Part shown: piece after piece, positions 27,135-35,515 of the stretch | Layout: each line of letters opens with the position of its first letter | Numbering within the stretch: position 1 is the stretch's first letter | From: Streptacidiphilus jiangxiensis | Lineage (GTDB): Bacteria > Actinomycetota > Actinomycetes > Streptomycetales > Streptomycetaceae | Length of the DNA: 64,000 bases | Assembly: GCF_900109465.1 (NCBI RefSeq) | Contig: NZ_FOAZ01000002.1 | Coordinates: forward strand, 186,001-250,000 | Direction of reading: 5' to 3' | Translations under genes and position numbers: made by a program | The notes under the pieces: generated by a model | The model's input: the letters and a program-made list of their open reading frames with translations, nothing else | What the model was told of the DNA's origin: nothing | The model's database searches: none

Positions 27135-30074
27135 TCACCAGCCCAGCTCGCCGAGGGCCCGGTCCAGCATCGCGGTGAAGAAGTCGACGGCCTCGGCGTC
27201 GATGCACAGCGGCGGCTTGATCTTCAGCACGTTGAGGTGGTCGCCGGTGGGCTGGACCACGACGCCGAGGTCGAGCATCCGGTCGCACAGGGCGGCCGTC
27301 TCCTCGGTGGCAGGCTCCAACGTGGTGCGGTCACGGACCAGTTCGAGGCCGAGATAGAGCCCGGAACCGTGGACGGCACCGACCAGCGGGTGCCGGTCGC
27401 CGAGCGCCTCCAGACCGGCCTTCAGCCGCGCGCCGACGCGGACGGCGTTGCCCTGGAGGTCCTCGTCGCGCAGGACGTCGAGGACGGTGCTGCCGACGAC
27501 ACAGGAGACGGGGCTGCCGCCGGTGGAGGAGAAGAAGTAGCCCTGGTCGCGGTAGCGTTCGGCGACCTCGCGGGAGGTGATGACGGCGCCGAGCGGGTGT
27601 CCGTTGCCCATCGCCTTGGCCACGCAGACGATGTCGGGGACGACGCCCTGCTGCTCGAAGCCCCAGAACCAGTGGCCGAGCCGGCCGTAGCCGACCTGCA
27701 CCTCGTCGGCGACGGCCAGGCCGCCGTGGCGGCGGACGGCCGCGTAGACCTGCTCCAGGTAGCCGTCGGGCAGGGCGACGCCGCCGGCGTTGCCGTACCA
27801 GGTCTCGCCCAGAAAGGCACCGGGCGCCCGTCCGGCGGCCGCGAGTTCGTCGATCGCGGCCACGGCCTCGGGAGCGTAGCGCACGGCGTCGGCGCCGCGG
27901 TGGCGACCGCGGTAGGAGTTCGGCGAGTCGACGGTGTGCACCCAGCGCGGGCGGGTCTCCAGCGCGTTGGGGTTGTCCTGCAGTGAGGTGGAGACGGCGT
28001 CGGAGGCGTAGGTCCAGCCGTGGTAGGCCTCCCGGAGCGCCACCACGTCCTCCTGACCGGTTGCGCCGATCGCCAGCCGGATGCCCAGATCCACGGCCTC
28101 GGAGCCGGAGTTGACCAGGAAGACGGTGTCCAGCGGCTCGGGCAGCAGCGCGGTCAGGCGCTCGGTGAACTCCACGACGGCGCCGTAGTGGAAGCGGGAG
28201 TTGGTGTTGAGGCGACGCAACTGCCGGGCGACGGCGCGTTCGACGGCCGGGTGGGCGTGGCCGATCGCGCTGACGTTGTTGACGATGTCGAGATAGGCGC
28301 GGCCCTGGTCGGAGGCCAGGTGGTGGCGCCAGCCGCGCTCGATGCGGGGCGGCTGGTCGTAGTAGTGGCCCTGCACGGAGGCGAACGAGGCGTCCCGACG
28401 CGCCAACAGCGCAGCATCGTCCTCCGCCTGACGTGTCGGCAGGCCGAGCAGCGGCGCGGGGTCCGCGGTGAGCGCGAGCCAGCCGGACGCGTACTCGGGG
28501 CGCACGAGCGGCGGCACCTCCGGCACGCCGGCGCGGTGCAGCGCCACGAACAGGCGGGCGCCCGCGGGCAGGACCGACAGCCGCTCGCCCGCCCGGACCT
28601 GCGCGCCCGGCGCGAGGTTCGTCCGGACGTCCACCCCGGCCAGGCGCAGCGTCAGCGCGCCGAGATCCAGGTCGAGCCGGCCCGGCTCCGCGACCAGGAC
28701 GCCCGCGTCGACGGGTGCCTGGAGTTCGGCCGCACGGCCGAGCCGCAGTTCGGCGCCGGTGGGCACGGTGGCCTGGGAGTCGGAGCTCAGCACGCGGGAC
28801 CGGCTCAGCCGGGCCTGCCCGTAGGGCGCGACGGTGACGGCCGCGCCGTCGGCCAGCAGCGTGCGGGCGAGCCGCTCCTCCAGGCCGGGCTCCAGCCAGG
28901 CGCCGTGGTCCATGGCGTCCGAGTCGGTGGCCAGGTCGAGCAGGGCCGACTCGGTCGGCTTGAGGTCGGCGAGCAGCGGCACGCCGGGCACCAGGGTGGG
29001 CTGCTCGTCGGCGAGACCGAGGCGGTGCAGGAACAGCCCGGTCATGACCTCCGTCGGCACGCTGACGGCCTGCTCGAGGATCCGCCACTCACGGTCGAGG
29101 GCGGCGCGCACGTAGGCGTTGCTCTCACCGTCGATCGCGGCCTGCTGGCGACCGCTCGCCACGAGCGTGGCGGCGCGCAGCACCACCAGCGGCCACAACG
29201 CACGCGCCTCCGCAGCGGAGAGCGGCCGCTCGGCGTGGAAGGCGGCGACGGCGGGCAGCACGGCGTGCGGCTCGACGCCGTCGTGGTGCAGCAGCGAGGA
29301 GAGCGGGATGGCCAGCTCGGTGACGGCCCAGCTGGTGGCGACGTCGCCGAAGTCGATGACGCCGTCGGGCAGCGGCACGGGCCCGCCGGTGGAGACGAGG
29401 TTGTCGTCGGTGAGGTCCATGTGGACGGCCTGACGCGGCAGCTCCGCCCGCAGGGCTTCGAGCGCGCGCCAGGCGTCGGTGGCGGCGGTCGCGACGGCGG
29501 CGCGCTGGGCCGGGTCGGTGACGTGGGGCAGCAGCAGCGCAATGACGCGGTCGGCGTGCTGGAGGTCCCACTGGAGCACCCGGTCCAGGCCGGGGTGCGC
29601 GAAGTCGGCCAGGGTGGCGCTGACACTGCCCGCGATGCGTCCCATGGCGGCCACGGCGCGTGGCGGCAGGTGACGGGAGCCCGTCAGCGTGCCACCGGAC
29701 AGGTGCCGCAGCAGCCGGGCGACGACCGGCCCGGAGCCGGTCTCCACCACGGCGGCCCGCCGGGTACCGTCCGGGCGGCGCAGCACGGTCGCGACCCGCA
29801 GCTCGGGACGGGCGGTGGCGATGGCGTCGGCGGCCAGGTCCTGCGCCTCGACCTCGGCGAGACTGAACGCCGGATTGGCGATCTTCAGCACCGCGAGGAT
29901 CGCGCCGTCCTCCACGCCGTCGCCCTCCCCGCGCACCAGGAAGTTGGCGTCCTGTTGGCTGCCGAGCCCCTCGACCCGGCCGGGCACGCCCAGCTCCGCG
30001 GCGATCCGCCGTGCCTCCTCGTCGCTGATCTGCGGCGCGGGCAGCGCCTCGTGGGCGAAGAAGTCGACGTTCAT
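27135..30074 (-). CDS. Phosphotransferase-like / class-III aminotransferase fusion
   Basis: 979-residue multidomain protein. Residues about 35-310 are an aminoglycoside-phosphotransferase/homoserine-kinase-II-like fold with VHMDLTDDNLVS (catalytic loop) and GVIDFGDVATSW (metal-binding Asp). A middle region (about 480-570) contains a short beta-rich, M23-peptidase/biotinyl-like segment. Residues about 600-979 are a PLP-dependent class-III aminotransferase: NSGSEAVDLGIRLA, VADEVQVGYGRLG and Schiff-base Lys near 820 in CVAKAMGNGHPLG. Comparable fusions act on amino alcohols or phosphoamines in other bacteria; the substrate here is not known. AGGAAG lies five bases before the ATG at 30074. Confidence 0.92.
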   Translation of the reverse strand: MNVDFFAHEALPAPQISDEEARRIAAELGVPGRVEGLGSQQDANFLVRGEGDGVEDGAILAVLKIANPAFSLAEVEAQDLAADAIATARPELRVATVLRRPDGTRRAAVVETGSGPVVARLLRHLSGGTLTGSRHLPPRAVAAMGRIAGSVSATLADFAHPGLDRVLQWDLQHADRVIALLLPHVTDPAQRAAVATAATDAWRALEALRAELPRQAVHMDLTDDNLVSTGGPVPLPDGVIDFGDVATSWAVTELAIPLSSLLHHDGVEPHAVLPAVAAFHAERPLSAAEARALWPLVVLRAATLVASGRQQAAIDGESNAYVRAALDREWRILEQAVSVPTEVMTGLFLHRLGLADEQPTLVPGVPLLADLKPTESALLDLATDSDAMDHGAWLEPGLEERLARTLLADGAAVTVAPYGQARLSRSRVLSSDSQATVPTGAELRLGRAAELQAPVDAGVLVAEPGRLDLDLGALTLRLAGVDVRTNLAPGAQVRAGERLSVLPAGARLFVALHRAGVPEVPPLVRPEYASGWLALTADPAPLLGLPTRQAEDDAALLARRDASFASVQGHYYDQPPRIERGWRHHLASDQGRAYLDIVNNVSAIGHAHPAVERAVARQLRRLNTNSRFHYGAVVEFTERLTALLPEPLDTVFLVNSGSEAVDLGIRLAIGATGQEDVVALREAYHGWTYASDAVSTSLQDNPNALETRPRWVHTVDSPNSYRGRHRGADAVRYAPEAVAAIDELAAAGRAPGAFLGETWYGNAGGVALPDGYLEQVYAAVRRHGGLAVADEVQVGYGRLGHWFWGFEQQGVVPDIVCVAKAMGNGHPLGAVITSREVAERYRDQGYFFSSTGGSPVSCVVGSTVLDVLRDEDLQGNAVRVGARLKAGLEALGDRHPLVGAVHGSGLYLGLELVRDRTTLEPATEETAALCDRMLDLGVVVQPTGDHLNVLKIKPPLCIDAEAVDFFTAMLDRALGELGW

Positions 30075-30154
30075 GTGTCTTCCTGGCGACTCGGGCATGG
30101 CGGGTGCCCCCCACCATACAAGCCGATCACGTGCTTGGCGAGTGGCAGACGCTC

Positions 30155-30180
30155 GAATCGAGTGTGACAACAATCGATTC
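30155..30180. promoter_or_regulatory. Inverted repeat in divergent promoter
   Basis: GAATCGA and TCGATTC arms are separated by 12 bp in an AT-enriched stretch, 81 bp upstream of the fusion gene and 115 bp upstream of the OYE-type gene. Candidate operator for an unlinked regulator. Confidence 0.5.
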
Positions 30181-30294
30181 AACTGTCGGCTCACTGGAGG
30201 GCGGCCCAGCTCCCCGAGCCGTGGGCATGGTGATCCCGGCTCCGGTCCGTCATGCTGCGAACCGACCGCGCCCCGCAACGACGGGAGAGAAGCC

Positions 30295-31476
30295 GTGTCC
30301 GTCCCCTACGTCTTCGAGCCGACGCGCCTCGGGCCGGTGGCCCTGCGGAACCGGATCATCAAGGCCGCGACGTTCGAGGGCCGCACCCGCGACGCCCTGG
30401 TCTCCGACGAGCTGATCGAGTTCCACCGGCGACACGCCGCCGGCGGGGTGGGCATGACGACGGTGGCCTACTGCGCCGTCGCGCCCGAGGGGCGCACCGA
30501 GCGGCGGCAGATCTGGATGCGGCCGGAGGCGGTGCCGGGGCTGCGTCGGCTGGCCGACGCGGTGCACGCGGAGGGAGCAGCGGTCTCCGCGCAGATCGGG
30601 CACGCCGGGCCGGTCGCCGACGGGCGGTCGAACCGGCTGCCGGCACTGGCACCGTCCGGGTCCTTCAGTCCGCAGTCGGGCCGGCGGGTACGGGCGGCGA
30701 CGCCGGAGGACATCGCACGGATCACCCGGGCCCATGCGGACGCCGCGCGGCTGGCGATCGAGGCCGGCTTCGACGCCGTGGAGGTGCACCTCGGCCACAA
30801 CTACTTCGCCAGCTCCTTCCTCAGCCCCCGACTGAACCGGCGCGACGACGCGTACGGCGGCCCGCTCGCCGCCCGCGCCCGCGTGGCGCGCGAGGTCTGC
30901 CGGGCCGTGCGCGACGCCGTCGGGGACCGGATCGCGGTGCTGGCCAAGTTCAACATGGACGACGGCGTGCCCGGCGGCCTCTGGCTGGACGAGAGCGTGC
31001 GGGTGGCCCGCTGGATCGAGGCCGACGGCAGCGTCGACGCGCTCGAACTGACGGCCGGCAGCTCGCTGTTGAACCCCATGTACCTGTTCCGCGGCGAGGC
31101 GCCGCTGCGCGAGTTCGCCGCCGCGATGCCGCAGCCGGTCCGCCTCGGGGTACGCCTGGCGGGCGGGCGGTTCCTGCGCGGCTACCCCTACCAGGAGGCG
31201 TTCCTGCTCGACAGCGCCCGGCAGTTCCGCGCGGCACTGAAGCTCCCGCTGGTGCTGCTGGGCGGCGTCACCCGCCGTTCGACCATGGACCTGGCCATGG
31301 CCGAGGGCTTCGAGTTCGTCGCCATGGCCCGCGCGCTGCTGCGCGAGCCGGACCTGCCGAACCGGCTGCGGGAGCGGCCGGAGACGCCCTCGCTGTGCGT
31401 CCACTGCAACAAGTGCATGCCGACGATCTACAGCGGCACGCGCTGCGTCCTCGCGACCGAGGGGCGGGACGGGTGA
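30295..31476 (+). CDS. Old-yellow-enzyme-type NADH:flavin oxidoreductase
   Basis: 393-residue FMN TIM-barrel oxidoreductase. N-terminal PTRLGPVALRNRIIKAATFEG, substrate-site VEVHLGHNYFASSFLSP, RRDDAYGG, and a late FMN-phosphate loop LLGGVTRRSTM. A C-terminal Cys cluster (CVHCNKCMPTIYSGTRC) resembles the Fe-S-binding Cys set of the larger 2,4-dienoyl-CoA-reductase branch, but the flavodoxin-like domains of that branch are absent. The GTG at 30295 has GGGAGAG upstream. Substrate unknown. Confidence 0.9.
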   Translation: MSVPYVFEPTRLGPVALRNRIIKAATFEGRTRDALVSDELIEFHRRHAAGGVGMTTVAYCAVAPEGRTERRQIWMRPEAVPGLRRLADAVHAEGAAVSAQIGHAGPVADGRSNRLPALAPSGSFSPQSGRRVRAATPEDIARITRAHADAARLAIEAGFDAVEVHLGHNYFASSFLSPRLNRRDDAYGGPLAARARVAREVCRAVRDAVGDRIAVLAKFNMDDGVPGGLWLDESVRVARWIEADGSVDALELTAGSSLLNPMYLFRGEAPLREFAAAMPQPVRLGVRLAGGRFLRGYPYQEAFLLDSARQFRAALKLPLVLLGGVTRRSTMDLAMAEGFEFVAMARALLREPDLPNRLRERPETPSLCVHCNKCMPTIYSGTRCVLATEGRDG

Positions 31477-31488
31477 CCGGACGAGCCG

Positions 31489-32904
31489 TCAGCGCCCGAG
31501 GTGGGCGGGCGGGCGGAGGAGGTCCCAGCGGCGGTCCGCCTCCAGCTGGGCCGCGAGCGAGATCAACCGGGCCTCGGAGGCGTAGGGGCCGAGCAGCTGG
31601 CAGCCGATCGGCAGGCCGCTCGCGGTGAAGCCGGCCGGGACGTTGACGCCCGGCCAGCCGACCACGTTCCACGGCCAGGCGTAGGGGCAGGTGGTGATCA
31701 TCGCCCGGTCCATCGCGCCCGACCCGAGGCCGTCGGTGGCGCCGATGCGCGGCGGCGGGGCGGCCGTCGTCGGCGTCAGCAGCACGTCGACGCCGTCGAA
31801 GACAGCACCGATCCGGCGCTGCAGCGGGCGCTCCGCCGCGCGGGCGAGGCGCAGCAGCGGACCGTCGAGAAGGGCGCCACGGCGGATGTTGGTGCGGGTA
31901 CGCGGATCGAGCAGCGCAGGGTCCGGCACGCGCCGCGCCCAGGCCCGGATCCCGGCCAGGGCGCGCGGCAGCTGGGCGGGACCGACCAGGCCGTAGCGGG
32001 GGTCGATCTCGACCACCTCGTGGCCCGACCGGGCCAGGGTCTCGGCCAGTTCGAGCGTTGCCGCGCGAATCTCCGGATCGAGCCGGAGCGGGTGGATGGC
32101 GAACGCGGTATGGAAGGACAGGCCGATGCGCAGTCGGCCCGGATCGCGTCGGGCGGCGGGCAGGAACGCCTGCGGGGTGGGTCGGTGCGTGTCCCCCGGC
32201 GCGCTGCCGGCGGCGACGTCCAGCAGCAGGGCGGCGTCGGCGACGGTGCGCGCGAGCGGGCCGAACACCGTCAGGCCGTGGAACGGCTCGGGCTCCGGCC
32301 AGGCGGAGATCCGGCCGCGCTGCGGCTTGATGCCGACCAGATGGGTCCACGCGGCGGGGATGCGCACCGAACCCGCACCGTCCGATCCGACGGCCGCCGG
32401 GACCAGCCCCGCCGCGACCGCGGCGGCGGCGCCGCCGGAGGATCCGCCGGGCGTGCGGTCCAGGTCCCACGGGTTGCGGGTGGCGCCGAAGCCGCGGCCC
32501 TCGGTGAAGGCCCACTGTCCGATCTCGGGCGTGTTCGTCTTCCCGACGATCACCGCGCCCGCGGCACGCAACCGGCGCACCACCTCGCCGTCCTCCCGCG
32601 CGGGCGGGAACGCCCCGGCGCAGCCGAACGCGGTCGGCTCACCCGTCAGCTCGGTGTCGTCCTTGATCGCCACCGGCACGCCCAGCAACGGCAGTCGCTC
32701 CCCCGCCACGAGCCGCCGGTCCGCGTCCTCGGCCTCACCGAGCGCGGCCTCGGCGCGGACCCGCCGGAAGGCGTTGAGCGTCGGCTGCGTCTCCTCGATC
32801 CGCGCCAACGACTCCTCGACGGCCGCGCGGGAGGTGAGCCGACCGTCCCTCAGCAGGGCGGCGAGCTCGACGAGTCCGTGCTGCGCGCGGTTCGCTCGGG
32901 TCAT
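31489..32904 (-). CDS. Amidase-signature enzyme
   Basis: 471-residue amidase-signature hydrolase (GatA/amidase family). The Ser-cisSer-Lys triad is visible: Lys in LLGVPVAIKDD, cis-Ser and Ser in RTPGGSSGGAAAAVAAG, with nucleophile region VGSDGAGSVRIPA. Not GatA itself, since no gatB/gatC flank it and length and inserts differ. Acts on a carboxylic amide of unknown identity. The ATG at 32904 has a distant GAAAGG. Confidence 0.93.
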   Translation of the reverse strand: MTRANRAQHGLVELAALLRDGRLTSRAAVEESLARIEETQPTLNAFRRVRAEAALGEAEDADRRLVAGERLPLLGVPVAIKDDTELTGEPTAFGCAGAFPPAREDGEVVRRLRAAGAVIVGKTNTPEIGQWAFTEGRGFGATRNPWDLDRTPGGSSGGAAAAVAAGLVPAAVGSDGAGSVRIPAAWTHLVGIKPQRGRISAWPEPEPFHGLTVFGPLARTVADAALLLDVAAGSAPGDTHRPTPQAFLPAARRDPGRLRIGLSFHTAFAIHPLRLDPEIRAATLELAETLARSGHEVVEIDPRYGLVGPAQLPRALAGIRAWARRVPDPALLDPRTRTNIRRGALLDGPLLRLARAAERPLQRRIGAVFDGVDVLLTPTTAAPPPRIGATDGLGSGAMDRAMITTCPYAWPWNVVGWPGVNVPAGFTASGLPIGCQLLGPYASEARLISLAAQLEADRRWDLLRPPAHLGR

Positions 32905-33033
32905 GGCGGGGCGTCGGCCTTTCGGGACGAGGGCATTACTACTGCACAGTAACGGGGTCGGTGCCCGCGCGTCAGGGAACTCGGGTCAGGCGGGTGCATT
33001 CACAAGGCGGAGAGCGGAGCCTAGGCTCGGCGC

Positions 33034-33900
33034 ATGAGTGATCGTCTTGCAGTGGGGCTGGTCGGGGCGGGGCCGTGGGCCGGGTTGGCGCACGCGCCTG
33101 CGTTGGCGGGTGGTGAGGGGACGCGGCTCGCGGGCGTGTGGGCGCGGCGCCCGAACGCGGCCCAGGCGGTGGCCGCCCCGCACGGTGCGCCCGTCTTCGG
33201 GCGGCTGGAGGAGCTGTTCGACGCCTGCGAGGCGGTCGCGTTCTGCGTCCCGCCGGACGTGCAGGCCGAGTTGGCCCTGCGTGCGGTCCGCGCGGGCAAG
33301 GCGGTGCTGCTGGAGAAGCCGCTCGCGCTGGACCTGGAGGCCGCGCGGCGCCTCGCCGACGCCGTCGCCGAGGCCGGCGTGGTGTCCCAGATGGTGCTGA
33401 CCGCTCGCTACTCCACCGCCACCAGGGAGTTCCTCACCAAGGCCCGCTCGCTCGAACCGCTCGGCGGCATGGGCGTCTTCGCGGGTTCCCTGCACGAGGG
33501 CCCGTTCGCCACGCCGTGGCGGCTGGAGCGCGGCGCGCTGCTGGACCTGGGGCCGCACCTGGTCGACCTGCTGGACGCGGCGCTCGGCCCTGTGGTCGGG
33601 GTGCGGGCGCAGGGCGATCCGCACGGCTGGGTGGCGTTGACGCTGGAGCACGGGACCGGCGCGGTCAGCCAGGCGTCGATGACCGCCTTCGCGGGCGGCA
33701 CGCTGCCGCTGCCGAGCGTCGAGGTGGTCGGCGCGCGCGGGCACGCGCGCCTGGACTGGCCGGACACGCTGGAGGAGCCGTTCGCCGTGATGACGGCCGA
33801 GTTCGCGCACGCGGTGCGGACCGGCACCGGCCACCCGCTCGACGCCGCGCACGGGCTGCGCCTGCAGGAGCTGCTCGCCGCGGCCGAGGCCCAGCTCTGA
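33034..33900 (+). CDS. Gfo/Idh/MocA-family oxidoreductase
   Basis: 288-residue NAD(P)-dependent dehydrogenase. Rossmann motif GLVGAGPWAGLAHAPAL at the N-terminus, the EKP motif in AVLLEKPLALD, and ARGALLDLGPHLVDLL-type sequence with the DxGPH region of the second domain. TAGGCT lies about six bases before the ATG, a textbook leaderless promoter. Probably acts on a sugar or inositol-like alcohol. Confidence 0.92.
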   Translation: MSDRLAVGLVGAGPWAGLAHAPALAGGEGTRLAGVWARRPNAAQAVAAPHGAPVFGRLEELFDACEAVAFCVPPDVQAELALRAVRAGKAVLLEKPLALDLEAARRLADAVAEAGVVSQMVLTARYSTATREFLTKARSLEPLGGMGVFAGSLHEGPFATPWRLERGALLDLGPHLVDLLDAALGPVVGVRAQGDPHGWVALTLEHGTGAVSQASMTAFAGGTLPLPSVEVVGARGHARLDWPDTLEEPFAVMTAEFAHAVRTGTGHPLDAAHGLRLQELLAAAEAQL

Positions 33901-33901
33901 C

Positions 33902-33928
33902 GCGGGTGGGGCCGTGGGCCCCACCCGC
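33902..33928. terminator. Bidirectional terminator
   Basis: Perfect 12-bp stem GCGGGTGGGGCC / GGCCCCACCCGC with a 3-nt loop, between convergent genes ending at 33900 and 33937. Confidence 0.85.
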
Positions 33929-33936
33929 CTCACCGG

Positions 33937-34797
33937 TCAGACCTGCGGACCGGCCGGGTCGCCCAGCAGCGGCGCGGTGCCCAGGCGCGGCGCCTGGGTC
34001 GTGCCGGAGCCAGACGGCGCGGGCGCGGGCTGGAGCGGGCCGTGCAGCAGCTCCTGCTCCAGCGTCCAGGTCCACACCTCCGCCAGCGCGTCGGGCACCA
34101 GTTGGACCAGGTGCGAGGGCGCGAAGTAGTGGTAGCCGTAGCCGTTGCGGGCGTGGTTGTGACCGTCCACGAGCGGCTCGCTGGTCGCCGTCTGGGCCGT
34201 CACCACGAGGCCGGTGTGGCTCTTGGTGCCGCCGGGGCCGGCGTAGGTGACCACGACGTCGCCGGGCTGGGCCAGCTCGGGGTGGTCGCCGAGGTCCACG
34301 CCGATGCCGCTGTCGTGGAGGTAGTCGGCGAGGTTGTGGTACTGCGGCAGATCGGAGATCAGCAGCAGGTCGTAGACCTCGCCGTTGGGCGCGTGGTAGG
34401 TGAAGTAGTCGTTCTGCGGCGCGTCCGGCGACAGGCCCGGGATCAGGCCGGCGGCGGCCAGCGAGCGGGCCACGAACTCGGCGCACTGGTAGTTCGGCTG
34501 ATCGGCACCGAAGGCGACGGGCGTGCTGTCGTTCCACGCCGTCCAGTTCCAGTGCGCGTTCGCGTAGCGCACCTCGGCGTCGCGCATCAACGTGTCGACC
34601 GGGGACGGCTCGTCCGCGGTGCTCGCGTGCGCGCGGGTGTGACCGTGACCGGCGGCGGGCTTGCTCTTCGCCGGCGCGGGCGCGGCGGAGGCGGGCGCGG
34701 CCAGGACCGGCGCGGCGCCGAGCGCGAGGGCCGCGACGAACGCGGTCGCGCCGAGGCGCCGGGCGGCGGCCCTGCGGCGGCCGTGGGTGTGACTCAT
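33937..34797 (-). CDS. Secreted cysteine amidase-like protein (amidase_6/CHAP-like)
   Basis: 286-residue exported protein. A twin-Arg-rich signal peptide (to about PASAAPA), then an Ala/Lys/His-rich stretch, then a cysteine-hydrolase-like domain: Cys in NYQCAEFVARSLAAAG and His in GTKSHTGLVVTAQ are the expected catalytic pair, with PGDVVVTYAGPGG between. This order fits the putative amidase domain PF12671 and related NlpC/CHAP folds. Target may be peptidoglycan or a peptide; not proven. AAGGGA lies six bases before the ATG at 34797. Confidence 0.8.
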   Translation of the reverse strand: MSHTHGRRRAAARRLGATAFVAALALGAAPVLAAPASAAPAPAKSKPAAGHGHTRAHASTADEPSPVDTLMRDAEVRYANAHWNWTAWNDSTPVAFGADQPNYQCAEFVARSLAAAGLIPGLSPDAPQNDYFTYHAPNGEVYDLLLISDLPQYHNLADYLHDSGIGVDLGDHPELAQPGDVVVTYAGPGGTKSHTGLVVTAQTATSEPLVDGHNHARNGYGYHYFAPSHLVQLVPDALAEVWTWTLEQELLHGPLQPAPAPSGSGTTQAPRLGTAPLLGDPAGPQV

Positions 34798-34989
34798 GGA
34801 TGTCCCTTGCACATGCGACGTCCCGCGCGGCGGGGAGACGACCGCGCGCGGGCGGACGCCTTGTCGATCACGTTCCCCCCTGAGCATGACTACCTCACGG
34901 GCCTCGCGCGTTGCGTCGGGACACGCCTCCAAGGGTGTGGATCAGGTGAACAGACGGAGGGTCAGCCTCCGCACGCCCGAGCCGGGCTC

Positions 34990-35283
34990 TCAGTCGACGC
35001 CTTCGACGATGCGGAAGTCACGCTCGACGCCGTCGGCGAGGGCGACCAGCGCCTCCTGGTAGGCCTCGCTCTCGCGCGCCGCGACGGCCTGTTCAAAGCT
35101 GTCGAACTCGATCAGGATGGTGCGCTCGGCGATTCCGGCGTCGTGAGCGACGATCCGGGCGCCTCGGGAGAAGACCCGCCCGCCCGCGGCCCGGACGGCC
35201 GGACCGGCCAGTCTGTCGTAGGCAGCCAGCTTCTCAGGGTCCGAAATGGTGCGGTAGACACTGACCCAGTAACCCTTGGGCAC
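34990..35283 (-). CDS. DUF1330 protein
   Basis: 97-residue dimeric alpha+beta barrel family. Marks: GYWVSVYRTISDPEKLAAY, RGARIVAHDAGIAERTILIEF and FEQAVAARESEAYQEA. GTG start at 35283 preceded by a G-run. Family function unknown; cytosolic. Confidence 0.93.
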   Translation of the reverse strand: MPKGYWVSVYRTISDPEKLAAYDRLAGPAVRAAGGRVFSRGARIVAHDAGIAERTILIEFDSFEQAVAARESEAYQEALVALADGVERDFRIVEGVD

Positions 35284-35327
35284 GGAACCCCCCGTATTCG
35301 AAACGTATCTGACGTCGTAGGAGAAAT

Positions 35328-35492
35328 TCAGTTCGATCGTACCCGGCGGCCTGCGGCCCCGGGCGAGCGGCGGGCGAGGGCGAGGCTGGTCAGGGTCGTG
35401 ATCGCCATCGCGGCGATGCCGACCAGCGCTGCCGTGGTGTAGGCGCCGTCGCTCGGGAAGAGGTGGTCGGCGTCGGTGCCGGCCGTCAGCAC
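35328..35492 (-). CDS. Possible small membrane protein or MFS C-terminal remnant
   Basis: 54 codons from a GTG, with one hydrophobic helix (TTAALVGIAAMAITTLTSLAL) and a basic C-terminus. It lies between gltD and the DUF1330 gene. The sequence resembles the last helix and tail of an MFS-type transporter, but nothing upstream continues it. There is no ribosome site. Low confidence that it is expressed. Confidence 0.25.
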   Translation of the reverse strand: MLTAGTDADHLFPSDGAYTTAALVGIAAMAITTLTSLALARRSPGAAGRRVRSN

Positions 35493-35515
35493 CAGGACCC
35501 GGAATGTGCGTCGGG

